Assembly (NCBI GenBank): GCA_017935065.1
Contig: JAGBIF010000046.1
Coordinates: forward strand, 86,220-150,219
DNA length: 64,000 bases
Source: Clostridia bacterium
GTDB lineage: Bacteria > Bacillota > Clostridia > Oscillospirales > CAG-272
Direction: 5' to 3'
Shown here: positions 9,673-17,823 of the stretch, one piece after another
How positions within the stretch are numbered: position 1 is the stretch's first letter
Layout: each line of letters begins with the position of its first letter
Translations under genes and position numbers: made by a program
The notes under the pieces: generated by a model
What the model was told of the DNA's origin: nothing
Database searches by the model: none
The model's input: the letters and a program-made list of their open reading frames with translations, nothing else

Positions 9673-9708
9673 CTACAATAGAATAACAGTATTAAGAGGT
9701 ATATGCTT

Positions 9709-11802
9709 ATGGATAACAAACGAGATAAGGGCGCTTTTGGCGAGTTCCTTTCGGGGATAGCTAAGCGTCGGGGAAGGGATAAGGAGCAGGGTATCGTCTC
9801 GGTGCTGTGCTGTGCGGTGGGCTTTTTGTTTTCGGGATGCCATCTTATATTTGGCGCGTATCCCTTGGGGATATCCTTTGCCGCATCCCTTAACCGCGGT
9901 GTGTGGTTTGCTCTTGGCGGTGCGGTGCTTGGCGCGCTTCTTATGGGCAGAGACGGAATTGCTCTTGCGCTCGTCACGGTGCTTTCGGTGCTTCTTCGCG
10001 TAATTATTTCCTCACAGAATAAGGGGCGGGCTATGTTCTCTGAGAGCCTTACTCTGCGCGTATCGAGCGCTGCGGTGTCGGGGCTGGTACTTGCTATATA
10101 TGAGATCCTTCTGCGCTCGCTTTCGCTTACTACCCTGCTTTTCGGTGCCTTCATGACCTTAAGTCCTATCGTGCTTGTCCCGCTGTTTGCCTGTATCCAT
10201 ATCAAGGGTGTCTCGTTAAGGGAGGTCCTGCTCGGCGGTGATACCCCATTGTTCGGAAGCGGCGCGAGAGGGCGTAGGCGCCCATCCCTTATTGCCCTCA
10301 GAATATCGGGCGGGAGCTTTATTTTCTTCATCTCGCTTTCGCTTAGCACATATAGCATATTCGGGGTTGACATCTCGCTTATCTTTGCGACGGTGACCGC
10401 CGTGCTTCTCGCCAAGCGCTTCGGCGCTCTCTACGGTGCGGTGGGAGGCTTTCTCGCCTCGGTCGGTATAGCCCCGCTTTATTCGGTATCCTTTATGCTC
10501 TTCGGTGTCGTCGCGGGCGCGCTCTGTCCCCTGAGCCCGCTTGTTGCTCTGGCGCTTGGCACGGGAGCGCTTGCTCTGTTCTCGGGCTATGCGGGAGAGG
10601 TAAGCGGGCTTCTGTCGGTTTTGCCTGAGTGCCTCATAGGAGCTACTCTCACCTACCCCCTCTTGAAAAAGCTGACTGCCGAGCCTATCGCGGATGCATC
10701 TTTGGATATAAGACGGCTTGCGAACGATATGGTAGGAACGATGACAATGTCCTATCGCTCATCCTTGGGCGCCGCCGACGATAATATACCGTCTGCCATT
10801 GCCGAGCTTTCCTCTCTCGCGGGCGATTTCTTTCCGTCGGCGGCATGGATGGGCTCGGGCGAGGTATCGCTTCTGTCCTCGCTTATGAAGGACTCGCGTG
10901 ACTATCTGCTGTCTTTGCGCGAGATCGACGAGGAGCTTACCGAGCGTGTCGGCGGAGTGTTCGCCGAGGCGGGCTTTACCGATGCCGTCGTGAGGGTGTT
11001 CGGGGGTGAGGAAAAATACCTGCTTGCCGCTGCCGAGGATGCGGGCGGTGAGGCGATAAGCTCGCCTGAGCTCAAGAAGAAAATTGAGGAGGCGACCGAC
11101 TTGAGGTTCAGAGAGCCGAGGTTCTACCGTCGGGGCGAGATGGTGCTTATGGAGCTTTACCAGGCACCGAAATATAAGCTTCAGTATAACACCGTTTCCG
11201 AGGCGGGCGGGGAGGGTGAGGTGTCGGGAGACTCTCTTGCGGTTATATCGGGCGCGGCACAGAGGAGGAGCTTCGTCATATCCGACGGAATGGGAAGCGG
11301 AGATGTGGCAAGGGCGGCATCGCAGTTCTGCGTGAAATATTTTGACGCAATGCTCAAAACCTACGCGAGAGAGACTACTCTGGTCAGGCTTTTAAACGGA
11401 ATGCTGAGAGCCTCGTCGGAGGAATGTCCCGTCGCGCTTGATGTTCTCTCTGTGGACCTATACAGCGGAAGGGCGGGATTTCTCAAGGCGGGTGCGGTCT
11501 GCTCATTCATAAGGCGCGGGGATAGCCTTTTCAGAATAAAAAGCGAGACTATGCCCATAGGCGTGCTGAAGAGTGCCGAGGCAGAGCTTGTCGAGGCGGA
11601 GCTTGCCGACGGAGACGTGCTGGTGCTTATGTCCGACGGCATCTCGGGCTGCTTTGATGACGCCCCCTGGCTGATAGAGGCTCTGCACGGAGATACCGCC
11701 TCGCTCGAGAGCTTTGCCGCGGGCATTGCCGAGGGCGCGAAGAGCAACAATTCTATTAAGGATGATATGTCGGTTATCGCGGTAAAAATTCTGTCGGCAT
11801 AG
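9709..11802 (+). CDS. spoIIE: Stage II sporulation protein E, membrane PP2C phosphatase
   Basis: 697 residues, shorter than the roughly 830 of Bacillus SpoIIE. The first 320 residues hold about ten hydrophobic segments, then a linker, then a C-terminal PP2C domain with SDGMGSGDVAR, VLMSDGISGCFDD and KDDMSVIAV. In Bacillus, SpoIIE localises to the asymmetric septum and dephosphorylates SpoIIAA to activate sigma-F in the forespore. The ATG at 9709 is preferred over 9703 because AAGAGG then has normal spacing. The gene stands alone between two terminators. The short central region suggests a reduced FtsZ-interaction segment, as in other Clostridia. Confidence 0.9.
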   Translation: MDNKRDKGAFGEFLSGIAKRRGRDKEQGIVSVLCCAVGFLFSGCHLIFGAYPLGISFAASLNRGVWFALGGAVLGALLMGRDGIALALVTVLSVLLRVIISSQNKGRAMFSESLTLRVSSAAVSGLVLAIYEILLRSLSLTTLLFGAFMTLSPIVLVPLFACIHIKGVSLREVLLGGDTPLFGSGARGRRRPSLIALRISGGSFIFFISLSLSTYSIFGVDISLIFATVTAVLLAKRFGALYGAVGGFLASVGIAPLYSVSFMLFGVVAGALCPLSPLVALALGTGALALFSGYAGEVSGLLSVLPECLIGATLTYPLLKKLTAEPIADASLDIRRLANDMVGTMTMSYRSSLGAADDNIPSAIAELSSLAGDFFPSAAWMGSGEVSLLSSLMKDSRDYLLSLREIDEELTERVGGVFAEAGFTDAVVRVFGGEEKYLLAAAEDAGGEAISSPELKKKIEEATDLRFREPRFYRRGEMVLMELYQAPKYKLQYNTVSEAGGEGEVSGDSLAVISGAAQRRSFVISDGMGSGDVARAASQFCVKYFDAMLKTYARETTLVRLLNGMLRASSEECPVALDVLSVDLYSGRAGFLKAGAVCSFIRRGDSLFRIKSETMPIGVLKSAEAELVEAELADGDVLVLMSDGISGCFDDAPWLIEALHGDTASLESFAAGIAEGAKSNNSIKDDMSVIAVKILSA

Positions 11803-11876
11803 CTAATATGACAACAACTATTTGCAAATCACGGTTTGGTTTTTAAAAATTCCGCAAAGGTTTTTCCGTGTGACAG

Positions 11877-11906
11877 TGCGAATGCGTGATAAATCATTCG
11901 CATTTT
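11877..11906 (+). terminator. Terminator after spoIIE
   Basis: TGCGAATG (11877-11884) pairs with CATTCGCA (11895-11902) and is followed by TTTT. Confidence 0.65.
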
Positions 11907-11972
11907 GGCAAGCGGCGCTGCGGTCTTTAACAATAAAATATTTACGCGAGGGCGAAATTTTACTCATATTTC

Positions 11973-12001
11973 TTGACAATTTTAAATAAAAATGCTAACA
12001 T
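11973..12001 (+). promoter_or_regulatory. Promoter of the 37-aa peptide gene
   Basis: TTGACA (11973-11978), 17-bp spacer, then TAACAT (11996-12001) preceded by TGC, an extended -10. Confidence 0.65.
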
Positions 12002-12046
12002 AATATATAGCGAGAGTGTCTCGCAATATCATTCAGGAGGTGTGTT

Positions 12047-12160
12047 ATGAGGAAGGATTACCGTAGCCCAGAGGTACAGCTGCTTATAAAGCTTCAGGAT
12101 GATGTCATACTTACCTCTGATGATAGCCCCTTTGAGGAGGATGAGGAGGAAGAGGATTAG
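12047..12160 (+). CDS. Short acidic peptide (37 aa), same family as the peptide at 2744
   Basis: AGGAGG seven bases before the ATG, and its own promoter, argue that this is a real gene. The peptide begins MRKDYRSPEVQLL, continues to DDVILTSDD and ends in a run of Glu/Asp. Tyr5, Pro8, the alternating hydrophobics and D-V-I-x-T-S-D line up without a gap with the 40-residue peptide about 9 kb upstream. It sits 100 bp before the SCIFF gene. It has no cysteine, so it is not a SCIFF-type substrate. Function is unknown. Confidence 0.65.
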   Translation: MRKDYRSPEVQLLIKLQDDVILTSDDSPFEEDEEEED

Positions 12161-12199
12161 TTCCCCGCCTCGCCCTTATTAATTTTTTTGATATAATTA

Positions 12200-12228
12200 T
12201 TGACATCCCTTGAGTTAGGTGATATAAT
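12200..12228 (+). promoter_or_regulatory. Consensus-perfect promoter of the SCIFF gene
   Basis: TTGACA (12200-12205), exactly 17 bp, then TATAAT (12223-12228). Both boxes match the sigma-A consensus at every position, predicting strong constitutive transcription of a short leader into the SCIFF gene. Confidence 0.85.
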
Positions 12229-12260
12229 AACACTATAAAAAATATTTTGGAGGATCCGTT

Positions 12261-12413
12261 ATGGAGCGTATCAAGACTATCGAGACCCGTAAGCTTTGCG
12301 AGGGCAACGGTGGATGCGGCGAGTGCCAGACCTCTTGCCAGTCCGCATGCAAGACCAGCTGCGGTATTGCAAATCAGGCTTGCGAGAACACTGCCGAGAA
12401 AGAAAGCAAGTAA
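12261..12413 (+). CDS. scfA: SCIFF (six cysteines in forty-five residues) ribosomal peptide precursor
   Basis: 50 residues starting MERIKTIETRKL. The family hallmark CQSACKTSCGIANQACE spans 26-42. Cysteines are at 13, 19, 22, 26, 30, 34 and 41, one more than the six that name the family. SCIFF peptides are near-universal in Clostridia; the adjacent radical SAM enzyme forms a Cys-to-Thr thioether (sactionine/ranthipeptide) bond in them (known). GGAGG lies eight bases before the ATG. A hairpin separates it from scfB, which probably sets a high peptide-to-enzyme ratio. The biological role of mature SCIFF is not settled. Confidence 0.93.
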   Translation: MERIKTIETRKLCEGNGGCGECQTSCQSACKTSCGIANQACENTAEKESK

Positions 12414-12479
12414 GAAAAGCAAGTAATAAAAGGCAAATTGAAGGCCTTGATGTTTTAGGCGTTTCTTCTGCTTGGTAAA

Positions 12480-12530
12480 GAGGTTGCCACAGGTGCGTTA
12501 TTTGCATTTGCGACAGCCTCTTATCTTTTT
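12480..12530 (+). terminator. Attenuator-like hairpin between SCIFF and its maturase
   Basis: GAGGTTG (12480-12486) can pair with CAGCCTC (12514-12520), and TTATCTTTTT follows. The stem is imperfect, so partial read-through into scfB is plausible. A second hairpin, GCGGCC with GGCCGC (12531-12551), follows directly. Confidence 0.55.
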
Positions 12531-12600
12531 GCGGCCAGGCTTGGCGGCCGCACGCGGTGAGGATTAGATTCAGACAAAGGATTTAAAAGGGAAAACAAAA

Positions 12601-14028
12601 ATGATACATCAGTATAAGCTTCTAGGCTATAATATCATACTCGACGTGGCATCGGGTGCCGTACACGCGACCGATGAGGTGTGCTATGAAATGATACGCA
12701 TAATCGACGAGGGTGGCTATCAGGATATGCTTGAGCTCGCCGAGGTAAGGAGTAAGGTAACGGGTGCCGTAAGAGAGCTGTTCCCGAGGAGTGACGGGCT
12801 TACGGATGCCGACCTTGACGAGTGCTACGACGATGTTAAGGCTCTCGTTTCGGCAGGAAAGCTCTTTGCGCCCGATACATTCGAGCCTATCGCGGGTAAG
12901 CTTAAGGAAAAGACGGGCGGTGTCGTCAAGGCGCTTTGCCTTCATATTGCGCACACCTGCAACCTCAACTGCTCTTACTGCTTTGCAAGTCAGGGCAAGT
13001 ACAACGGTGAGCGCGCTGTGATGAGCTTTGAGGTAGGCAAGCGCGCGCTTGACTTCCTTATTGAGAATTCGGGCACAAGGCGCAACCTTGAGGTGGATTT
13101 CTTCGGCGGTGAGCCGCTTATGAATTTTGATGTTGTAAAGCGTCTGGTTGCCTACGCAAGAGAGATTGAGGGCAAATATAACAAGAACTTCCGCTTCACC
13201 CTTACCACAAACGGCGTGCTTATTGATGACGATGTAATTGAGTTTGCGAATAAGGAAATGTCAAACGTCGTGCTTTCGCTCGACGGAAGGCGCGAGATAC
13301 ACGATAAATTCAGGGTTGACTACCAGGGTCGCGGAAGCTTTGACAGGATAGTACCTAAATTCCAGAGGCTCGTCAGGGAAAGAGGCGGAAAAAATTATTA
13401 TATGCGAGGCACCTTCACGCACCGCAATCCCGATTTCCTTGAGGATATCAAGGCGATGCTTGACCTTGGCTTCAGAGAGCTGAGCATGGAGCCCGTGGTG
13501 TGCGCCAAGGGCGACGAGGGCGAGCTTACCGAGGAGGATTTCCCCATCGTATGCGAGCAGTACGAGAGGCTTGCCGAGCTTATGCGCGAGCGTGATAAGG
13601 CGGGCGACCCCTTCACCTTCTACCACTATATGATAGACCTCACGGGCGGTCCGTGCATCTATAAGAGAATATCAGGCTGTGGCTCGGACACTGAGTATAT
13701 GGCGGTGACACCCTGGGGTGACCTTTATCCCTGCCATCAGTTCGTCGGGGATGAGAAATTCAAGCTCGGAGACGTGTTCTCGGGTGTTAGCAATACCGCC
13801 GTGCGCGAGGAGTTTGCGTCCTGTAATGTCTACGCGAGGGAGGAGTGCCGAGATTGCTGGGCAAGGCTCTACTGCTCGGGCGGCTGTGCCGCGAATGCCT
13901 ACCACGCGACAGGAAGTGTTAAGGGCGTGTATGAGTATGGCTGCCGCCTGTTCAGAAAGCGTATGGAGTGCGCGGTGGCTCTTGCGGTCGCGCGTATGCT
14001 TGAGGATAACGAAGGAGCCGATAAATAA
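12601..14028 (+). CDS. scfB: SCIFF maturase, radical SAM/SPASM protein
   Basis: 475 residues. The N-terminal 110 residues form a peptide-recognition region. A radical SAM domain follows with C120-x3-C124-x2-C127 (CNLNCSYC), the FFGGEPLMN glycine motif and TTNGVLID. The C-terminal SPASM/twitch domain carries auxiliary-cluster cysteines in SGCGSDTEY, LYPCHQF and the C-x2-C-x5-C-x3-C cluster around ECRDCWARLYCSGGC. It uses SAM to form thioether crosslinks in the SCIFF peptide encoded 187 bp upstream. The ATG at 12601 follows AAAGG at moderate spacing. Confidence 0.95.
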   Translation: MIHQYKLLGYNIILDVASGAVHATDEVCYEMIRIIDEGGYQDMLELAEVRSKVTGAVRELFPRSDGLTDADLDECYDDVKALVSAGKLFAPDTFEPIAGKLKEKTGGVVKALCLHIAHTCNLNCSYCFASQGKYNGERAVMSFEVGKRALDFLIENSGTRRNLEVDFFGGEPLMNFDVVKRLVAYAREIEGKYNKNFRFTLTTNGVLIDDDVIEFANKEMSNVVLSLDGRREIHDKFRVDYQGRGSFDRIVPKFQRLVRERGGKNYYMRGTFTHRNPDFLEDIKAMLDLGFRELSMEPVVCAKGDEGELTEEDFPIVCEQYERLAELMRERDKAGDPFTFYHYMIDLTGGPCIYKRISGCGSDTEYMAVTPWGDLYPCHQFVGDEKFKLGDVFSGVSNTAVREEFASCNVYAREECRDCWARLYCSGGCAANAYHATGSVKGVYEYGCRLFRKRMECAVALAVARMLEDNEGADK

Positions 14029-14107
14029 AAACAAAAAAGAGACGCTTGGCATCGGTGCGTGCGCGAGGCACCGCCGAGGTAGCGGCTCTTTTAATATATG
14101 AGGTAAT

Positions 14108-15460
14108 ATGAAAACCCCTATTTATTCGTTTTTGAAAAAATACAGCGTCTCGGGCACGGTGAGGCTTCATATGCCTGGGCATAAGGGCAACGGTCCGCTT
14201 GGAGTAGAGGCCCTTGATATCACCGAGGTGCGCGGTGCTGACAGCCTCTTTTGCGCGGACGGAATAATTAAAGAGAGTGAGAGCGTGGCATCCGAAATCT
14301 TCGGCGCGCACACCTTCTATTCAACCGAGGGCTCGTCTCTCTCTATTCGCGCTATGGTTTATCTTACCGCGCTTTACGCGCGCGCCCTTGGCAGAGTGCC
14401 CAAAATAGTCTCTGCGAGAAATTGCCACAGGTCCTTCCTGTCTGCTCTCGCCCTTGTAGACCTTGAGGTGGAGTGGCTTGACTCCGCGGACGAGGGCTCT
14501 TATCTTACCGCGGGTGATGTAAGGGGGGCGTTTGCCGATTATCTCGGCCGAACACCGACCGAGTGCCTGCCAATAGCGCTCTACGTTACCTCGCCCGATT
14601 ATCTCGGTAATATGCAGGACATAGGCGCGCTCGCCGCTCTTTGCCACGAAAGAGGGATGCTTCTTCTTGTGGATAACGCACACGGCGCGTATCTTAAGCT
14701 TCTTGAAAAATCACTTCATCCCATTGACCTCGGGGCAGATATGTGTGCCGACTCGGCGCATAAGACGCTTGAGGCGCTGACGGGCGCGGGATATCTTCAT
14801 ATATCAAAAAATGCCCCCGTGATGCTTGCGGAAAATGCCAAGCGCGCGATGTCGGTATTTGCCTCGACCAGCCCCTCTTATCTTATACTCGCGTCTCTTG
14901 ATCTACTTAATGAAAAGCTCTTAGGTAGCTACAGAGACGAGCTTCGTGATTTTATAATAAAACTTGATATATGCAAAGAAATGATTACAAATAAGGGTGT
15001 AAAGCTTGTTGGCGATGAGCCTATGAAAATTACAGTTTACGCAAAATCAATGGGATATAGCGGTAATATGCTTGCCGATGTATTGCGAGAGCGAGGCATT
15101 GAGTGCGAGTTCTCTGACGAGGATTTTGTGACGCTTATGCCGACACCATCCTCGCGCGCGGATATCACCGTCGCCACCGAGGTAATTCTCGGGCTAAAGC
15201 CTCGCGCACGGAAGAATTCCGAGGCCTCGGCACCCGTGCTGAAGGGAAAGCCCGAGCGTGTAATGAGCGTGCGGGAGGCGATCCTTTCTGTGCCCGAGAG
15301 GGTTCCTGTCAAGCAGGCTCTCGGCAGGGTTGTATGCGATACCGCCCTTGCCTGCCCGCCCGCGGTTCCGATTTTAATGCCAGGCGAGAGAGTAGGCTAT
15401 GATGCTGTCGCGGTGCTTGAGTATTACGGAATTGATAGCCTGCTCGCTGTCAGGGAATGA
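14108..15460 (+). CDS. Orn/Lys/Arg decarboxylase family PLP enzyme
   Basis: 450 residues, fold-type I aminotransferase-like enzyme of the short clostridial group. Family blocks are LHMPGHKG near residue 20, STEGSSLS (substrate/PLP phosphate region), VDNAHGAYL with the PLP-ring Asp, and SAHKTLEALTG with the Schiff-base Lys at about residue 220. The last 120 residues are the small C-terminal domain of the family. Such enzymes make polyamine precursors (cadaverine, putrescine or agmatine); the exact amino acid cannot be read from sequence. It follows the SCIFF maturase by 79 bp and ends at a strong terminator. Confidence 0.9.
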   Translation: MKTPIYSFLKKYSVSGTVRLHMPGHKGNGPLGVEALDITEVRGADSLFCADGIIKESESVASEIFGAHTFYSTEGSSLSIRAMVYLTALYARALGRVPKIVSARNCHRSFLSALALVDLEVEWLDSADEGSYLTAGDVRGAFADYLGRTPTECLPIALYVTSPDYLGNMQDIGALAALCHERGMLLLVDNAHGAYLKLLEKSLHPIDLGADMCADSAHKTLEALTGAGYLHISKNAPVMLAENAKRAMSVFASTSPSYLILASLDLLNEKLLGSYRDELRDFIIKLDICKEMITNKGVKLVGDEPMKITVYAKSMGYSGNMLADVLRERGIECEFSDEDFVTLMPTPSSRADITVATEVILGLKPRARKNSEASAPVLKGKPERVMSVREAILSVPERVPVKQALGRVVCDTALACPPAVPILMPGERVGYDAVAVLEYYGIDSLLAVRE

Positions 15461-15514
15461 TGTTGCTGAGGCAAACGGTTTCACTTTGGACGGTATGGCC
15501 TAGAATAAAACTAT

Positions 15515-15551
15515 AGAGCCTTGCGGGATTTTCTGCGCAAGGCTCTTTTTT
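15515..15551 (+). terminator. Strong terminator after the decarboxylase gene
   Basis: AGAGCCTTGCG (15515-15525) and CGCAAGGCTCT (15536-15546) form an 11-bp stem followed by TTTTT. Confidence 0.92.
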
Positions 15552-15585
15552 ACGAATATTTATTTTCAGCCGAAGGGGTATCGTA

Positions 15586-16650
15586 TTACAGATTTGTTCT
15601 TCTTCCTACCTCGTAGAGAAGCTCGAGCTCCGCGTGGCGTTCCTGACACTCAACCCTCATTCTCTCAACGGTTGCCTCGTCAAACCCGTCGAGGTCGCCG
15701 TCCTGAAGCTTGCCCTTATACATTCTGTCAAGGATAAGCGCGTAGTTGATATCGTTTGCGACTATTCTTCCGTTACGCTCGCAGATAACGATGTTTGACT
15801 CGCCCGCGAGAAGCTTATCAACCGCGTACGCACCCATTGAGGTTGCGAGAACTCTGTCGCGCAGAGTGGGGCTTCCGCCTCTTACGATGTGAGCAAATCT
15901 TGCGAACTTGGTCTCAACGCCCGTATTTTCCTGAATTTTCTTTGCGATTGCGGGGGCGAAGTCGGAGCCTACACCCTCGGATACGATAACGATGAAGTTA
16001 CGCTTGCCGAGCTTTCTTGACATTCTTATCTTCTCAAATACGGCTTCCTCGTTGAAGGGAACCTCGGGAATGAACACCGCGGTAGCACCAGATGCGATAG
16101 CTGTATTGAGCGCGATGTCACCCGCGCCTCTGCCCATTACCTCAACGACGTTACATCTTGCGTGAGACTCGCAGGTGTCGCGAAGCTTGTCGATAAGCTC
16201 TATTACGGTATTCATAGCGGTATCGAAGCCGATGGTCACGTCGGTAGAGGAAATATCGTTGTCGATAGTACCAGGAATACCTACACAGGGAATTCCGTGC
16301 GCGGTGAGGTCGGTAGCGCCGCGGAAGGTTCCGTCACCGCCGATGGCAACGATGCCGTCAATGCCGAAGGCGCGGCAGGTCTCGATAGCCTTCTGCATTC
16401 CCGCCTCGGTCTTGAACTCGGGGCAGCGGTCGGAGTAAAGGAAGGTACCGCCCTTGTTGATAATATTGGAAACATCACGGATAGCGAGGGGCTTTATATC
16501 ACCCTTGATAAGTCCCGAGTAGCCCTTGAAGATACCCATGACCTCAACCCCGCTTGAAATTGCGGCACGCACTACGGCTCTTATCGCCGCGTTCATGCCA
16601 GGGGCATCACCGCCTGATGTCAAAACACCTATTTTTCTGAATTCTTTCAT
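15586..16650 (-). CDS. pfkA: ATP-dependent 6-phosphofructokinase
   Basis: 354 residues. It phosphorylates fructose 6-phosphate in glycolysis. Key blocks are LTSGGDAPGMNAA at the N-terminus, IGGDGTFRGA near residue 105, and PGTIDND with the catalytic Asp near residue 130. Gly in GGDG and in PGTIDND, instead of the Asp and Lys of pyrophosphate-dependent enzymes, indicate ATP as donor. The length and the HIVRGGSPT block fit the clostridial PfkA group. It has its own promoter at 16682-16710. Confidence 0.95.
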   Translation of the reverse strand: MKEFRKIGVLTSGGDAPGMNAAIRAVVRAAISSGVEVMGIFKGYSGLIKGDIKPLAIRDVSNIINKGGTFLYSDRCPEFKTEAGMQKAIETCRAFGIDGIVAIGGDGTFRGATDLTAHGIPCVGIPGTIDNDISSTDVTIGFDTAMNTVIELIDKLRDTCESHARCNVVEVMGRGAGDIALNTAIASGATAVFIPEVPFNEEAVFEKIRMSRKLGKRNFIVIVSEGVGSDFAPAIAKKIQENTGVETKFARFAHIVRGGSPTLRDRVLATSMGAYAVDKLLAGESNIVICERNGRIVANDINYALILDRMYKGKLQDGDLDGFDEATVERMRVECQERHAELELLYEVGRRTNL

Positions 16651-16681
16651 TTTTTTCTCCCGAAATTTTTTTGTCCTTACT

Positions 16682-16710
16682 ATTATACACCAATATTTTC
16701 ACTTTTGCAA
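16682..16710 (-). promoter_or_regulatory. Promoter of pfkA
   Basis: Minus strand: TTGCAA, 17 bp, TATAAT, about 30 bp before the pfkA start. Confidence 0.65.
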
Positions 16711-16815
16711 TTGATTTTTAAAAAATATGTAAGTCATATTTAAAAAATTACGCCTGCCACAGAAAATAAAATATTTCGTGCGCACACAAAGACTTTAAAA
16801 AATTTATATATGTAA

Positions 16816-16844
16816 TTGACAAAGATAATATTTTGTGTTACAAT
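16816..16844 (+). promoter_or_regulatory. Promoter of the methylglyoxal-synthase-like gene
   Basis: TTGACA (16816-16821), 17 bp, TACAAT (16839-16844), with TGT directly before the -10. Confidence 0.8.
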
Positions 16845-16896
16845 ATTTTAAAAAAGTACGATACGCTTTGGCACTTGCTTAAGGAGGGGAACGCTC

Positions 16897-17331
16897 TTGG
16901 TTATCGCAATAATAGCCGATGATAATAAAAAGGAACTTATGGCGCAGTTTTGCACCGCTTATTACGGTATTCTGTGCTGTCACCAGCTTTGTGCTACGCA
17001 CACTACGGGTAAGTATATATCCGATTCGACGGGGCTTGAGATAGAGACCTTCCTTATGGGCTCGACGGGAGGGCTTGAGCAGATATCCTCAAAGATATCC
17101 TTCAACGAGATAGACTGCGTGTTCTACTTCCGCTCAACCGATCCGTCAAAGGAGATACACGATTACGAGAATACTCTGCTTCGCCTTTGCGACGTATATA
17201 ACATTCCTCTTGCGACGAATATCGCTACCGCGGAGGTGCTTGTCACCGCTATTAAGAGCGGAAGCCTTGATTGGCGTGAGTTCGTAAATCCCAGGAGCGA
17301 ATACAACACTAGAAAGAAGAAAAAGGTTTGA
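16897..17331 (+). CDS. Methylglyoxal synthase-like protein with altered active site
   Basis: 144 residues with the full methylglyoxal-synthase fold; the C-terminal part CDVYNIPLATNIATAEVL...LDWREFVNP matches clostridial MgsA closely. The signature loop that should read GGDQQ reads GGLEQ, so the catalytic Asp (Asp71 in E. coli) is Leu. The phosphate-binding His of the VAHD motif is Asp (IADD), and the FFWDP loop is rearranged. Thr-Thr-Gly of the phosphate site remains. It probably does not make methylglyoxal from dihydroxyacetone phosphate; a sensor or other lyase role is possible. TTG start with AAGGAGGGG eight bases upstream. It is divergent from pfkA, hinting at a link to upper glycolysis. 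Confidence 0.85.
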   Translation: MVIAIIADDNKKELMAQFCTAYYGILCCHQLCATHTTGKYISDSTGLEIETFLMGSTGGLEQISSKISFNEIDCVFYFRSTDPSKEIHDYENTLLRLCDVYNIPLATNIATAEVLVTAIKSGSLDWREFVNPRSEYNTRKKKKV

Positions 17332-17346
17332 TCTTTACGCCGATTA

Positions 17347-17379
17347 GGGGCTGCCCCGTTTTAAAAAGGCAGCCCCTTT
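17347..17379 (+). terminator. Terminator after the MGS-like gene
   Basis: GGGGCTGCC (17347-17355) pairs with GGCAGCCCC (17368-17376), then TTTGATTTGATTT. Confidence 0.8.
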
Positions 17380-17401
17380 GATTTGATTTAGTGAGGTGGG
17401 T

Positions 17402-17803
17402 ATGAGACTTTTTCTACGGTCGGAATTCACATCGCCCGACGATCCCGATACCGAGGTTATCGAGCAGGAGCTTCCCTGCGAGGTAAGGCTTCGGGGCAGA
17501 ACGTGGTTTATAACCTATACAGAGCATACCGACGGCGGTGAGTGCGAGGTAGCTCTCGCGTACAACGGACGGCGGCTGACTATGGCAAGGCGTGGCGCGG
17601 TGAAGGTAACACTCGGATTTTCCCCGAAGGAGAAATTTTCAACGCTGTATACCGTAGGCGGTATGCGAATGAATATGATGACCTACACGACTAGGCTTTC
17701 GGGCGAGCTTACCGACTGCGGCGGTGAAATCACGCTCGGCTACGATATGAACGTCGGCGGTGTGCCGAGGACGGCGCTTCTGCGCTTCAAATTCACACCG
17801 TAA
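17402..17803 (+). CDS. DUF1934 family beta-barrel protein
   Basis: 133 residues, all beta, with the family pattern of a lipocalin-like barrel: FITYTEH, KVTLGFSPKEKFSTLYTVGGMRM in two blocks, and MNVGG near the C-terminus. Members such as YwiB are small cytoplasmic proteins of unknown function. The ATG at 17402 is preferred over an in-frame GTG six bases earlier because GAGGTGGG precedes it. It is followed after 20 bp by holA. Confidence 0.82.
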   Translation: MRLFLRSEFTSPDDPDTEVIEQELPCEVRLRGRTWFITYTEHTDGGECEVALAYNGRRLTMARRGAVKVTLGFSPKEKFSTLYTVGGMRMNMMTYTTRLSGELTDCGGEITLGYDMNVGGVPRTALLRFKFTP

Positions 17804-17823
17804 GCAAAAAAAGGAGGTGCGCT

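Noticed and set aside
14053-14073. CGGTGC/GCACCG hairpin between scfB and the decarboxylase gene as a terminator
   Set aside because: The stem is only six bases and no T-run follows directly, so it is not supported as a terminator.
16897-17331. Annotation as a functional methylglyoxal synthase
   Set aside because: The catalytic Asp and a phosphate-binding His are replaced, so the plain enzyme name would mislead.
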